Of a stretch of DNA of 64,000 nt, positions 45,273 through 53,797 are shown one piece after another (position 1 is the first letter of the stretch; every line of letters starts with the position of its first letter). The notes beneath the pieces were generated by a model. It did no database searches. It saw nothing but the letters and a program-made list of their open reading frames with translations, and was not told the origin of the DNA. Source of the DNA: Saccharopolyspora endophytica (GTDB taxonomy: Bacteria; Actinomycetota; Actinomycetes; Mycobacteriales; Pseudonocardiaceae); assembly GCF_018070075.1 (NCBI RefSeq), contig NZ_JAGPXE010000007.1:299115-363114 (forward strand). The letters run 5' to 3'. The translations under genes were made by a program, and so were the position numbers.

Positions 45273-45875
45273 CTAACCCGGGCCGAGCAGGCTGAGGATC
45301 CCGGTGATCCAGGAGACGATGAGGCCCGCCGCGGTGCCGAAGGCGACCCAGCGCCAGATCGGGACATTGCGTCCCAGCCAGATCGAGGGCGCGAACCCGG
45401 CGGCGATGGCGACGTTGACGAACACCGCGAGCACGCCGCTGACGTCGGCCAGACCTTGCGAGACCACCGCGAGCGTGACCGCCACGATCACCGCGACGAT
45501 CGCGCTGATCGTCAGCCCGGTCGCCCACGGCGTAGGGGGCACCGGCGCGATCGGCCTCCCGCGACGACTGATCGCCTGCGCCGAACGCGGCCGCCCGATC
45601 TGGGCGAGCTCACCGCTGAACGGGTCGACGTAACCGACACGACCGCCCGTCTCCGCGGCGAGGCGCACCGCCAGCTGCCGGCCGCGGCGGGACACGATCT
45701 CGCCGGTCTGCGCGGACTCACCGGTCTGCACCAGCTCCGCGACGCCCGCCCACTCGTGCAGCGCCGCGACCAGCGCTTCGGGCAGGCGCAGCCGCGCCGG
45801 GTCGTGCTCGGTCCCGCCGCCGCGCACCAGCACGGCCCGCCCGGACCGCGCGTGCAGCTCCCAGCCGGTGTCCAT
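45273..45875 (-). CDS. DUF2537 membrane protein
   Basis: This 200-residue protein starts at ATG 45875, overlapping the upstream methyltransferase stop by one base (TGATG). Residues 1-120 are soluble (MDTGWELHARSGRAVLVRGG, AVRLAAETGGRVGYVDPFSG). Three transmembrane helices follow: TGLTISAIVAVIVAVTLAVV, VLAVFVNVAIAAGFAPSIWL and WRWVAFGTAAGLIVSWITGI. This is the layout of actinobacterial DUF2537, whose mycobacterial gene is also beside the SpoU methyltransferase and sepH. The function is unknown. Confidence 0.85.
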   Translation of the reverse strand: MDTGWELHARSGRAVLVRGGGTEHDPARLRLPEALVAALHEWAGVAELVQTGESAQTGEIVSRRGRQLAVRLAAETGGRVGYVDPFSGELAQIGRPRSAQAISRRGRPIAPVPPTPWATGLTISAIVAVIVAVTLAVVSQGLADVSGVLAVFVNVAIAAGFAPSIWLGRNVPIWRWVAFGTAAGLIVSWITGILSLLGPG

Positions 45876-46687
45876 CAGGTCCCGCTCAGCGCGTGGAAGG
45901 TGATGGCCCCTGCAGTGGCGACGTTGAGCGAATCGACCCCTTCCGCCATCGGGATCCGCACCGCGACGTCGGCGGCCTCGATGGCCTCGTCGGTCAGCCC
46001 GGGGCCTTCCGAGCCCAGCAGAACCGCGACCCTGCCCTGGTGGAGACCGGCATCGCGCAGCGCCTTCGAATCGCCTCGCGGCGTGAGCGCGGCGATCCGA
46101 AAACCCTCGTCGCGCAGCAGTTTCAGGTCTTCGGGCCAGGTTTCGAGGTGTGCGAAGGGCACGCGCAGCACGTGTCCCATCGACACCCGCACGCTGCGCC
46201 GGTACAGCGGGTCCGAGCATCCGGCGCCCAGCAGCACCCCGTCCACGCCGAGCGCGGCGGCGTTGCGGAACAGAGCGCCGAGGTTCTCGTGGTCGCCGAT
46301 GCCCTCCAGCACGGCCAGCCGCCGAGACCGCGCGACGAGCTCGGCCGGATCGACGGCGGGCGCCCGATCGGCCACGGCCAGCACCCCGCGATTGAGGTGG
46401 AAGCCCACGACCCGCGCCATCACGTCCGCATCGGCCACGTAGGCGGGAACGTCCAGGTCGGCGGTGGCCTCGGCCAGGTCTTCGACCCGACGGCGCACCC
46501 CGAACAGCGCCCGGACCGGGTACGGCGAGGCGAGCAAGCGCTCGACCACCACCACGCCCTCGGCGATCACCAGTCCGCGCCCGCCAGGCCGGTCCGGCCG
46601 GCGGTCCGCGCGAGACAGATCGCGGAAGTCGTCGACCCGCGGATCGTCCACATCGCTGATCTCGACCATCTGCGCCACGCCGGCCAT
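45875..46687 (-). CDS. TrmH/SpoU-family RNA 2'-O-methyltransferase
   Basis: This 270-residue SPOUT methyltransferase moves a methyl group from S-adenosylmethionine to a ribose 2'-OH of rRNA or tRNA. The trefoil-knot motifs are LAVLEGIGDHENLGALFRNA (motif 1), VAVLLGSEGPGLTDEAIEAA (motif 2) and IPMAEGVDSLNVATAGAITF (motif 3). The N-terminal 100 residues form the substrate-binding domain (GRGLVIAEGVVVVERLLASP). It is coupled with the DUF2537 gene. The exact RNA position modified is unknown. Confidence 0.92.
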   Translation of the reverse strand: MAGVAQMVEISDVDDPRVDDFRDLSRADRRPDRPGGRGLVIAEGVVVVERLLASPYPVRALFGVRRRVEDLAEATADLDVPAYVADADVMARVVGFHLNRGVLAVADRAPAVDPAELVARSRRLAVLEGIGDHENLGALFRNAAALGVDGVLLGAGCSDPLYRRSVRVSMGHVLRVPFAHLETWPEDLKLLRDEGFRIAALTPRGDSKALRDAGLHQGRVAVLLGSEGPGLTDEAIEAADVAVRIPMAEGVDSLNVATAGAITFHALSGT

Positions 46688-46711
46688 TCTCCCATCCGCG
46701 CCACGCGCGAC

Positions 46712-46870
46712 GGTGACAGGAAGGTTCCCACGCTCACCCCGCAGGCCACCGCGAGTGGCAGGAAGGTTCCCATCCTCACCTCCCCGACCAACGGGAGTGG
46801 CAGGAAGGTTCCCGTGCTCACGTCGCGGGTCTGCGGTGGTGACAGGAAGGTTCCCTTGCTTCCTCCCGGG
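46712..46870. repeat. 42-bp tandem repeat, family B
   Basis: GGAAGGTTCCC, within GTGACAGGAAGGTTCCC or GAGTGGCAGGAAGGTTCCC, starts at 46719, 46761, 46803 and 46845, exactly 42 bp apart four times. The sequence between cores is GC-rich and only partly conserved. The tandem lies 25 bp beyond the start of the SpoU methyltransferase gene, in its upstream gap. Solo copies occur at 40.1-40.3 kb, one sharing the 19-mer CGGTGACAGGAAGGTTCCC with the first unit here. Confidence 0.85.
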
Positions 46871-47376
46871 CGGGTTCGGGAATCAAGGCGCAATGGGGCG
46901 ATCTCTTTCACCCCTCGGGCCACTTCAGCGGCGGATGGGACGAATCGGAACCGTGGTGCCCCATTTTCGATTTCGCGTGGAGGATTTGTTCAGACCTCCG
47001 CGGTGAGTGCGCTCAGCGGTGTTAGCGACTTCTCGAACGAATGCGGTGGGAAAGTTCTCGCCCCAACAGACGAGGGGGCGACTCTGAGTGATGCCGCACC
47101 GCCGTTGATCGGGTTGGACTGGTTGACGTCCGCTTCGCACCGCCATTGCCCCGATTGCCGGTGCGAGCAACACCGAACACCGCGCGGCTCTGCTCCCGGC
47201 GGCCGATTTCGACGCGTTTCAGCGGAGTCGAAAAGGCTGAATGCCGCTGCGGCCCGAGCGCGCGGACCGAGGTGACTGCTGACACCGTATTGGCCGCTGG
47301 CTCACCAGGTGGGGATGTGTCACGGTGGTTTCCCCAGCGCTGGGCGCTGACGTGCTGCCGATAAAGGGGAGACGGC
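46871..47376. other. intergenic region upstream of GCS2-type ligase
   Basis: About 500 bp without a supported gene. It should hold the promoters of the leftward methyltransferase operon and the rightward ligase gene. GGGGA at 47367-47371 is the likely ribosome site of the ligase gene. Apart from the tandem repeat ending at 46870, I see no clear repeat or operator in it. Confidence 0.5.
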
Positions 47377-48873
47377 ATGGGACGGCACGTGGACGATCGA
47401 TCGTTCAAACCGATTGATCGGCAACGCTATCGGAACAAGATGCAACGAGGCCTGGACGCACTGGCGCGGATGCTGGCCGATGGCGAATTCTCCTTCCCTC
47501 ATCAACAGATGGGGCTGGAGATGGAATTGTGCTTGGTGGACGAGCACATGCAGCCGTCGATGAACAACGCGGTGGTGCTGGAAAAAATCAGCGAAGCGAT
47601 TTTCACCACCGAGTTGGGGCAGCAGAACATCGAGCTCAACGTCGAACCGCGAGTGCTCGCGGGAGACAGCGCGCTGCGCTTGGAGGAAGGCGTGCGGGCG
47701 GCATTGGTGCGCGCCGACGGCGGGGCGCACGACGCGGGAGCGAAGATCGCCATGATCGGCGCTTTACCGACGTTGCAGAGCCTGCACTTCGACCCGTCCA
47801 CGCTGACGAGCAATCCTCGCTACTCGGTGCTCAACGATCAGATCATCCTGGCACGCGGCGAGGAGATGCTGCTGGACATGGAGGGCGTTCCGCTGGCCGA
47901 CGGCGGCTCGGAACGACTCCGCTCCTACGCGGATTCGATCGCACCGGAATCGGCGTGCACCTCGGTGCAGCTGCACCTGCAGGTCGCGCCGGAGGACTTC
48001 GCCGCGCACTGGAACGCGGCGCAGTGCCTGGCCGGGGTGCAGGTCGCGATCGGCGCGAACTCGCCGTTCCTGCTGGGCAAGGCGCTCTGGCACGAGACGC
48101 GCATCCCGCTGTTCCTGCAGGCCACCGACACCCGCCCGACGGAGCTGCGCAACCAGGGCGTGCGGCCCAGGGTGTGGTTCGGCGAGCGGTGGATCACCTC
48201 GATCTTCGACCTGTTCGAGGAGAACGTCCGCTACTTCCCCGCGCTCCTGCCGGAGCCCGAGGAGGAGGACCCGGTGGCCGCGCTGGACAACGGCCGCGCC
48301 CCGAAGCTCAACGAGCTGCGCCTGCACAACGGCACCATCTGGCGCTGGAACCGCCCGGTCTACGACCTGGTGGAGGGCGTCCCCCATCTCAGGATCGAGA
48401 ACCGCGTCCTGCCCGCGGGCCCATCGGTGGTCGACATCGTCGCGAACGCGATGTTCTTCTACGGCGCCCAGCGCGCGTTGACCGAACAGGACCGTCCGCT
48501 CTGGACGCAGATGTCGTTCGCCGCTGCGGAGGAGAACTTCTACGCGGGCGCCCGGCACGGTTTCGACGCGCACCTCTACTGGCCGGGTTCGGGCTGGGTC
48601 ACGCCGGACGAACTCGTCCTGCGCCGGCTGCTCCCGATGGCGCACGAGGGCCTGCGGGCGTGCGGCGTCTCCGACGAGGCCCGCACCCGCTACCTCGGGG
48701 TCATCGAGCAGCGCTCGCTGGCCAGGCAGAACGGCGCCAGCTGGCAGCGGGACGTGGTCGCGCACCTGGAGGCCGAGGGCGCCGATCGGCACACCGCGCT
48801 GACGACCATGCTCCGCCGCTACATCGAGCTCGCCGACCAGGGCGATCCCGTCCACACCTGGCCGGTCCGCTGA
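47377..48873 (+). CDS. glutamate-cysteine ligase family 2 (GCS2)-like protein
   Basis: This 498-residue protein starts at ATG 47377. The GCS2-type ATP-grasp-like fold is suggested by [60 protein letters not shown] and [20 protein letters not shown], where conserved Glu and Arg residues build the active site. The family ligates amino acids (glutamate with cysteine or other amines). Actinobacteria of this group use mycothiol rather than glutathione, so the true product is uncertain. It is monocistronic and upstream of the superoxide dismutase gene by 88 nt. Confidence 0.85.
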   Translation: MGRHVDDRSFKPIDRQRYRNKMQRGLDALARMLADGEFSFPHQQMGLEMELCLVDEHMQPSMNNAVVLEKISEAIFTTELGQQNIELNVEPRVLAGDSALRLEEGVRAALVRADGGAHDAGAKIAMIGALPTLQSLHFDPSTLTSNPRYSVLNDQIILARGEEMLLDMEGVPLADGGSERLRSYADSIAPESACTSVQLHLQVAPEDFAAHWNAAQCLAGVQVAIGANSPFLLGKALWHETRIPLFLQATDTRPTELRNQGVRPRVWFGERWITSIFDLFEENVRYFPALLPEPEEEDPVAALDNGRAPKLNELRLHNGTIWRWNRPVYDLVEGVPHLRIENRVLPAGPSVVDIVANAMFFYGAQRALTEQDRPLWTQMSFAAAEENFYAGARHGFDAHLYWPGSGWVTPDELVLRRLLPMAHEGLRACGVSDEARTRYLGVIEQRSLARQNGASWQRDVVAHLEAEGADRHTALTTMLRRYIELADQGDPVHTWPVR

Positions 48874-48908
48874 CCCTCCGCAGGACGCCTGTGGCCACCT
48901 CTCTTCAG

Positions 48909-48925
48909 TTGCAATAGAGTGGCAA
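48909..48925 (+). promoter_or_regulatory. Nur-like (nickel regulator) box upstream of superoxide dismutase
   Basis: TTGCAA-TAGAG-TGGCAA fits the Streptomyces Nur box TGCAA-N5-TTGCA with one mismatch in the second half. It lies 37 nt upstream of the dismutase GTG start. In Streptomyces coelicolor, Nur represses the Fe-type dismutase sodF when nickel is present. Confidence 0.6.
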
Positions 48926-48961
48926 CAACCAGAGGGTGTCGACTACGGAGGGAGACTTCGG

Positions 48962-49591
48962 GTGCCCGAGTACGTGCTGCCGGAGTTGGACTACGACTAC
49001 GCGGCGTTGGAGCCGGCGATCTCCGGGGAGATCAACGAGCTGCACCACAGCAAGCACCACGCCACCTACGTCAAGGGCGCGAACGACACGATCGCCAAGA
49101 TCGCCGAGGCCCGCGAGAAGAACGACTTCTCCTCGATCGTCGGCCTGGAGACGACGCTGGCGTTCAACCTCGCCGGACACTCGATGCACCTGGTGTGGTG
49201 GAAGATCCTGTCCCCGGACGGCGGCGACAAGCCGACGGGCGAGCTGGCAGCGGCCATCGACCAGGACTTCGGCTCGTTCGACAAGTTCCGCGCCCAGATG
49301 GAAGCCGTGTCGACCACGATCCAGGGCAACGGCTGGGGCGTGCTGGCGTGGGACCCGGTCGGCCAGCGGCTGATCACCCAGCAGCTGCGCGACCACCACT
49401 CCAACCTGTCGATCGCCACCACTCCCCTGCTGGTGTTCGACATCTGGGAGCACGCCTACTACCTGCAGTACCGCAACGTGAAGGCCGACTACGTCAAGCA
49501 GCTGTGGAACGTCGTCAACTGGGACGAGGTCGCCCAGCGCTTCGACGACGCCTGCAAGGGCCTCAACGGCCTGCGCCTGCCCACGTCCTGA
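48962..49591 (+). CDS. Fe/Mn superoxide dismutase
   Basis: This 209-residue enzyme disproportionates superoxide to hydrogen peroxide and oxygen. It starts at GTG 48962 with GGAGGGAG 7 nt upstream. Metal ligands are H28 ([12 protein letters not shown]), H76 ([10 protein letters not shown]), D160 and H164 ([14 protein letters not shown]), all present. The RDHHSNL segment, with His at 145, is like the mycobacterial dismutases. The metal cannot be decided with certainty, though the Nur-like box upstream would fit an Fe enzyme repressed by nickel. No signal peptide is visible. Confidence 0.95.
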   Translation: MPEYVLPELDYDYAALEPAISGEINELHHSKHHATYVKGANDTIAKIAEAREKNDFSSIVGLETTLAFNLAGHSMHLVWWKILSPDGGDKPTGELAAAIDQDFGSFDKFRAQMEAVSTTIQGNGWGVLAWDPVGQRLITQQLRDHHSNLSIATTPLLVFDIWEHAYYLQYRNVKADYVKQLWNVVNWDEVAQRFDDACKGLNGLRLPTS

Positions 49592-49599
49592 CCGGACAC

Positions 49600-49790
49600 C
49601 TGAAAGCGCACGAGCGGCGCAGCCGCGAGGCGTTGCGACCACCCTCGCAGCCGGCACCGCCGCGGGTTCTGAGACGTCGTCTGGCGAGGACGCCGCGACG
49701 CCGTGTAGTGGCGAGTGGTGCCCGGAGTCCAAGCGGCGCCTCAGGTTCCGCCACCCGCACCGATAAGCAAAACGACCACTGGAACAAAGA
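49600..49790 (+). repeat. dispersed intergenic repeat, family C (copy 2)
   Basis: This gap after the dismutase gene shares blocks with 18,797-18,945: CACCGCCGCGGGTTC, GGCGAGGACGCCGCGACGCC (49683-49702) and CTCAGG-CCACCCGCACCG-TAAGCAAAACGACCAC. It also matches 60,948-61,000 through GCGGGTTCTGA-ACGTC. It is degenerate and non-coding. Confidence 0.65.
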
Positions 49791-49835
49791 AAGCTCGGCG
49801 GTGGGTGCTCCGACAAGTTCTTGCCGCCGGTAATG

Positions 49836-49873
49836 ATCGAGCCCCGGTCTCCCGAAGGAGGCCGGGGCTCGAT
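49836..49873. terminator. long hairpin terminator between convergent genes
   Basis: A 17-bp stem with one wobble pair (49836-49852 with 49857-49873) is built on ATCGAGCCCCGG and its complement, closed by a CGAA loop. It lies between the dismutase gene and the leftward MFS gene and can serve both directions. Confidence 0.88.
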
Positions 49874-49918
49874 CTGTTCCCGAACTGACTACCGCTCCCA
49901 CCACGAAGCGGACGGGTA

Positions 49919-49937
49919 TTAGGTTAGCCTAACCTTG
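49919..49937. promoter_or_regulatory. DtxR/IdeR-type iron box at an MFS gene 3' end
   Basis: TTAGGTTAGCCTAACCTTG matches the actinobacterial iron-box consensus TTAGGTTAGGCTAACCTAA at 16 of 19 positions. The central AGGTTAG-C-CTAACCT is a perfect 15-bp dyad. It overlaps the stop codon of the leftward MFS gene (49929-49931). No start codon of a recognised gene lies downstream on either side. Confidence 0.75.
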
Positions 49938-51245
49938 TGGTTGGATCAACCCCTTCTTGCGCTGCTGCGACAGCGCCACGGCACCGCCCACGGCGGCCGC
50001 GAGCGAGAGCAGGCCACCGAGCACGAGCGGCCAGCGCGGGCCGAAGACCTCCGCCAGCCAGCCCGACGCCAGACCCCCGAGCGGCTTGCCGCCCATGAAC
50101 AGCAGCATGTAGAGGCCCATCACCCGACCTCGCATGGTCGGCTCGACGGCCAGCTGCACGGTCGAGTTCGCGCTGGTCGTGAAGGTCATGACCGCGACAC
50201 CGACCGGGACCAGGCACCCGGCGAACAGCCAGTAGGTCGGCATCAGCCCGGCCACCGCCTCCAGCGCGCCGAACACGCCCGCGCCGATGAGCATCAGCCG
50301 CAGCCGGGAACCGGGCTTGCCGCTGCGGCGGGCGGCCAGCGTCGCCCCGGTCAGCGTTCCCACCGCGAGCATCGTGATGAGGATGCCGTAGCCGTCGGCG
50401 TCGCGGCCGAAGACGTTGCGGGCCATCACCGCGAAGGTGTTCTCGAAGTTCATCCCGAAGGTGCCGACGCAGAACATCAGCACCATGACCACGACCAGGT
50501 CCGGGCGGCCGCGCACGTAGCGCAGGCCGGCCCGGAGCTGGCCGCGCTCCTTGCCCACGGCTCTGGCCCGGTGCAGCAGGGCGGTGTCCATCAGCAGCAG
50601 GCCCGCCACCACGGCCACCGAGCTGAGCCCGTTGGCCAGGAACACCCAGCCGGTGCCGACGGCGGTGATGGCCAGTCCGGCGATCGCGGGCCCGACGATG
50701 CGTGCCAGGTTGAAGGTCATCGAGTTCAGCGCGACGGCGTTGGTCAGCTGCGCGGGTCCGACCATCTCCACCACGAAGGACTGCCGCACCGGCGCGTCCA
50801 CCGCCGAGAAGCAGCCGAGCACGAAGCACAGGACGTAGACGTGCCAGAGGGCGACGATCCCGGTCACGTCGAGCGTCCCCAGCGCGAAGCCGCAGAGCCC
50901 CAGGGCGCTTTGCGTGACGATCAGGATCTTGCGCTTGTCGAACCGGTCGGCGAACACCCCCGCCCACAGCGTGAGCGCGAGGGTGGGGAGGAACTGCAGC
51001 GCGACCGCCAAGCCGAGCGCGGCCGGGCTGCCTCCGGAGAGTTCGAGCACGAGCCAGTCCTGCGCGGCCCGCTGCATCCAGGTCCCGGTCAGCGAGACGA
51101 CCTGCCCGGACGCGTAGTAGCGGTAGTTGCGCTCGCGCAGCGAGCGGAACATGCCCGCGTTGCGGTCCGCCGCGGGCCGGGTGCGGCGGTTGACCGGGTC
51201 TTCGGAGTCCTCGTCTTCCGCAGACCTTCGAGCTTGGTCAACCAC
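49929..51245 (-). CDS. MFS transporter
   Basis: This 438-residue protein has a 30-residue polar N-terminus, then 12 helices starting FRSLRERNYRYYASGQVVSL. The MFS_3-like loop DRFDKRKILIVTQSALGLCG lies after helix 2, and VGPAIAGLAITAVGTGWVFL in the middle. It is a probable drug or metabolite exporter. The MarR gene lies 29 nt upstream on the same strand, so the regulator probably controls this operon. An iron box overlaps the gene's last codons. Confidence 0.88.
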   Translation of the reverse strand: MVDQARRSAEDEDSEDPVNRRTRPAADRNAGMFRSLRERNYRYYASGQVVSLTGTWMQRAAQDWLVLELSGGSPAALGLAVALQFLPTLALTLWAGVFADRFDKRKILIVTQSALGLCGFALGTLDVTGIVALWHVYVLCFVLGCFSAVDAPVRQSFVVEMVGPAQLTNAVALNSMTFNLARIVGPAIAGLAITAVGTGWVFLANGLSSVAVVAGLLLMDTALLHRARAVGKERGQLRAGLRYVRGRPDLVVVMVLMFCVGTFGMNFENTFAVMARNVFGRDADGYGILITMLAVGTLTGATLAARRSGKPGSRLRLMLIGAGVFGALEAVAGLMPTYWLFAGCLVPVGVAVMTFTTSANSTVQLAVEPTMRGRVMGLYMLLFMGGKPLGGLASGWLAEVFGPRWPLVLGGLLSLAAAVGGAVALSQQRKKGLIQPQG

Positions 51246-51274
51246 GCTTCCGCGTACCGCCTCTCAGTGCTCCC

Positions 51275-51709
51275 TCATCGACTGGCCAGCCGGTCGATGA
51301 TCTCGGCGGCGCGCGACAGCACCGCCAGCTCTTCCGCGTCCAGTTCCGCGAGGTGCTGGTCCAGCCAGCGCTCGCGGATCGTGACCTCTTCCTCGATGCG
51401 GGCCTTGCCGGACTCGGTCACCTCGACGATGGCCTGCCGGCCGTCGGTGGGATGAGCCCGCCGGACCACCAGCCCGTTGTCCTCCAGCGCCGCGATGACC
51501 CTGGTCATCGATGGTGGCTGGACACCCTCCTTGGCCGCCAGTTCGCCCGGCGTCATCGATCCGGCCTTGTGCAGGCAGGACAGCGCTGACAGCTGGGACA
51601 GCGTGAGGGCCGAATCGGCTCGCTGCGCGCGCAACCGCCGGTTGAGGCGCACGACCGCGAGCCGCAGCCGGCTCGCCAGGGTGCGTTCCCGTTCCGCGAT
51701 ATCGGACAC
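51275..51709 (-). CDS. MarR-family transcriptional regulator
   Basis: This 144-residue winged-helix protein starts at GTG 51709. The recognition helix region is LAAKEGVQPPSMTRVIAALE, and the wing is NGLVVRRAHPTDGRQAIVEV. Flanking helices at both ends form the dimer interface. It is likely to repress its own operon with the downstream MFS exporter and to respond to a small-molecule ligand. The short dyad TAGT/ACTA at 51715-51729, just before the start, is a possible binding site. Confidence 0.9.
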   Translation of the reverse strand: MSDIAERERTLASRLRLAVVRLNRRLRAQRADSALTLSQLSALSCLHKAGSMTPGELAAKEGVQPPSMTRVIAALEDNGLVVRRAHPTDGRQAIVEVTESGKARIEEEVTIRERWLDQHLAELDAEELAVLSRAAEIIDRLASR

Positions 51710-51870
51710 GTCGTTAGTCTACCAAACTATCTCGGGAATTCGGACAAACTGATCGCTCGACCAGTGGGGGCATACCTTAGCCAGCCCGAGCCCCGGCATG
51801 GCGTATTTGGGATGAAGGAGACTCACCGCGCGCCAAGAGGTCTGGGCGATCTCCGCCCGGAGCGCGAAAA

Positions 51871-51910
51871 GAGGCACCCGCGTCCCAGGAATCCGGGACG
51901 CGGGTGCCTC
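51871..51910 (-). terminator. hairpin terminator of purine-type permease
   Basis: A 16-bp perfect stem pairs GAGGCACCCGCGTCCC (51871-51886) with its complement at 51895-51910 around an 8-nt loop. It starts 11 nt beyond the stop of the leftward permease gene. Confidence 0.88.
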
Positions 51911-51920
51911 GTGAAACGAG

Positions 51921-53387
<1,467 letters not shown>

Positions 53388-53450
53388 TCGAACTTTCCAA
53401 TCGCGGTGGCCTGTGCGCGGGCCGTTATTACCGGGAGTAGCCTGCCTGAC

Positions 53451-53750
53451 GTGGTACAAGACGGCGAACCCGCCCCCTCCGACCCCGCGCACCGAACGGT
53501 TCCGTCGCTGCCGCGCAGGCTCGCGGACCCGACGCCGGTGCTGCTGTTCGGCACCGCCCTGTGGTTCGCGGGTGTCGTGCTGTTCGGGTGGCGCGACCTC
53601 GCCGACGGCGCCGTCGGAGTCGAGTTCTTCACCTGCATCGCGGGAACCACGCTCGGCATCATCGGCTACGGCGTCTTCCGCTGGCAGCGCAGCGCCGCCC
53701 GCCGCGGTTCCCGAGGTTCCTGGCAAGGCCTCTCGGGACTGGACACCTGA
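53451..53750 (+). CDS. DUF2530 small membrane protein
   Basis: This 99-residue protein starts at GTG 53451. A 28-residue polar part is followed by two transmembrane helices, DPTPVLLFGTALWFAGVVLF and FFTCIAGTTLGIIGYGVFRW, and a basic tail, QRSAARRGSRG. This is the pattern of actinobacterial DUF2530, which in mycobacteria lies in the same neighbourhood next to the MarR gene. The function is unknown. It converges with the large ATPase gene. Confidence 0.85.
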   Translation: MVQDGEPAPSDPAHRTVPSLPRRLADPTPVLLFGTALWFAGVVLFGWRDLADGAVGVEFFTCIAGTTLGIIGYGVFRWQRSAARRGSRGSWQGLSGLDT

Positions 53751-53797
53751 GCCCGCGGGCAGTTTTCGGTCTTCCTGCGATCCCTCCGTGAGCGCGA

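Noticed and set aside
46567..46923. Small repeat protein encoded by the 42-bp tandem (14 codons per unit)
   Set aside because: Both strands are open because the unit is a multiple of three; there is no ribosome site, and the frame runs into the methyltransferase gene.
49563..49904. Minus-strand 113-codon frame left of the iron box
   Set aside because: It crosses the terminator hairpin and a family C repeat and shows no recognisable domain or ribosome site.
49935..51455. Plus-strand gene driven by the iron box
   Set aside because: The 506-codon frame is antisense to the MFS and MarR genes and is His/Gln/Arg-rich without domains; an RNA is more plausible than a protein.
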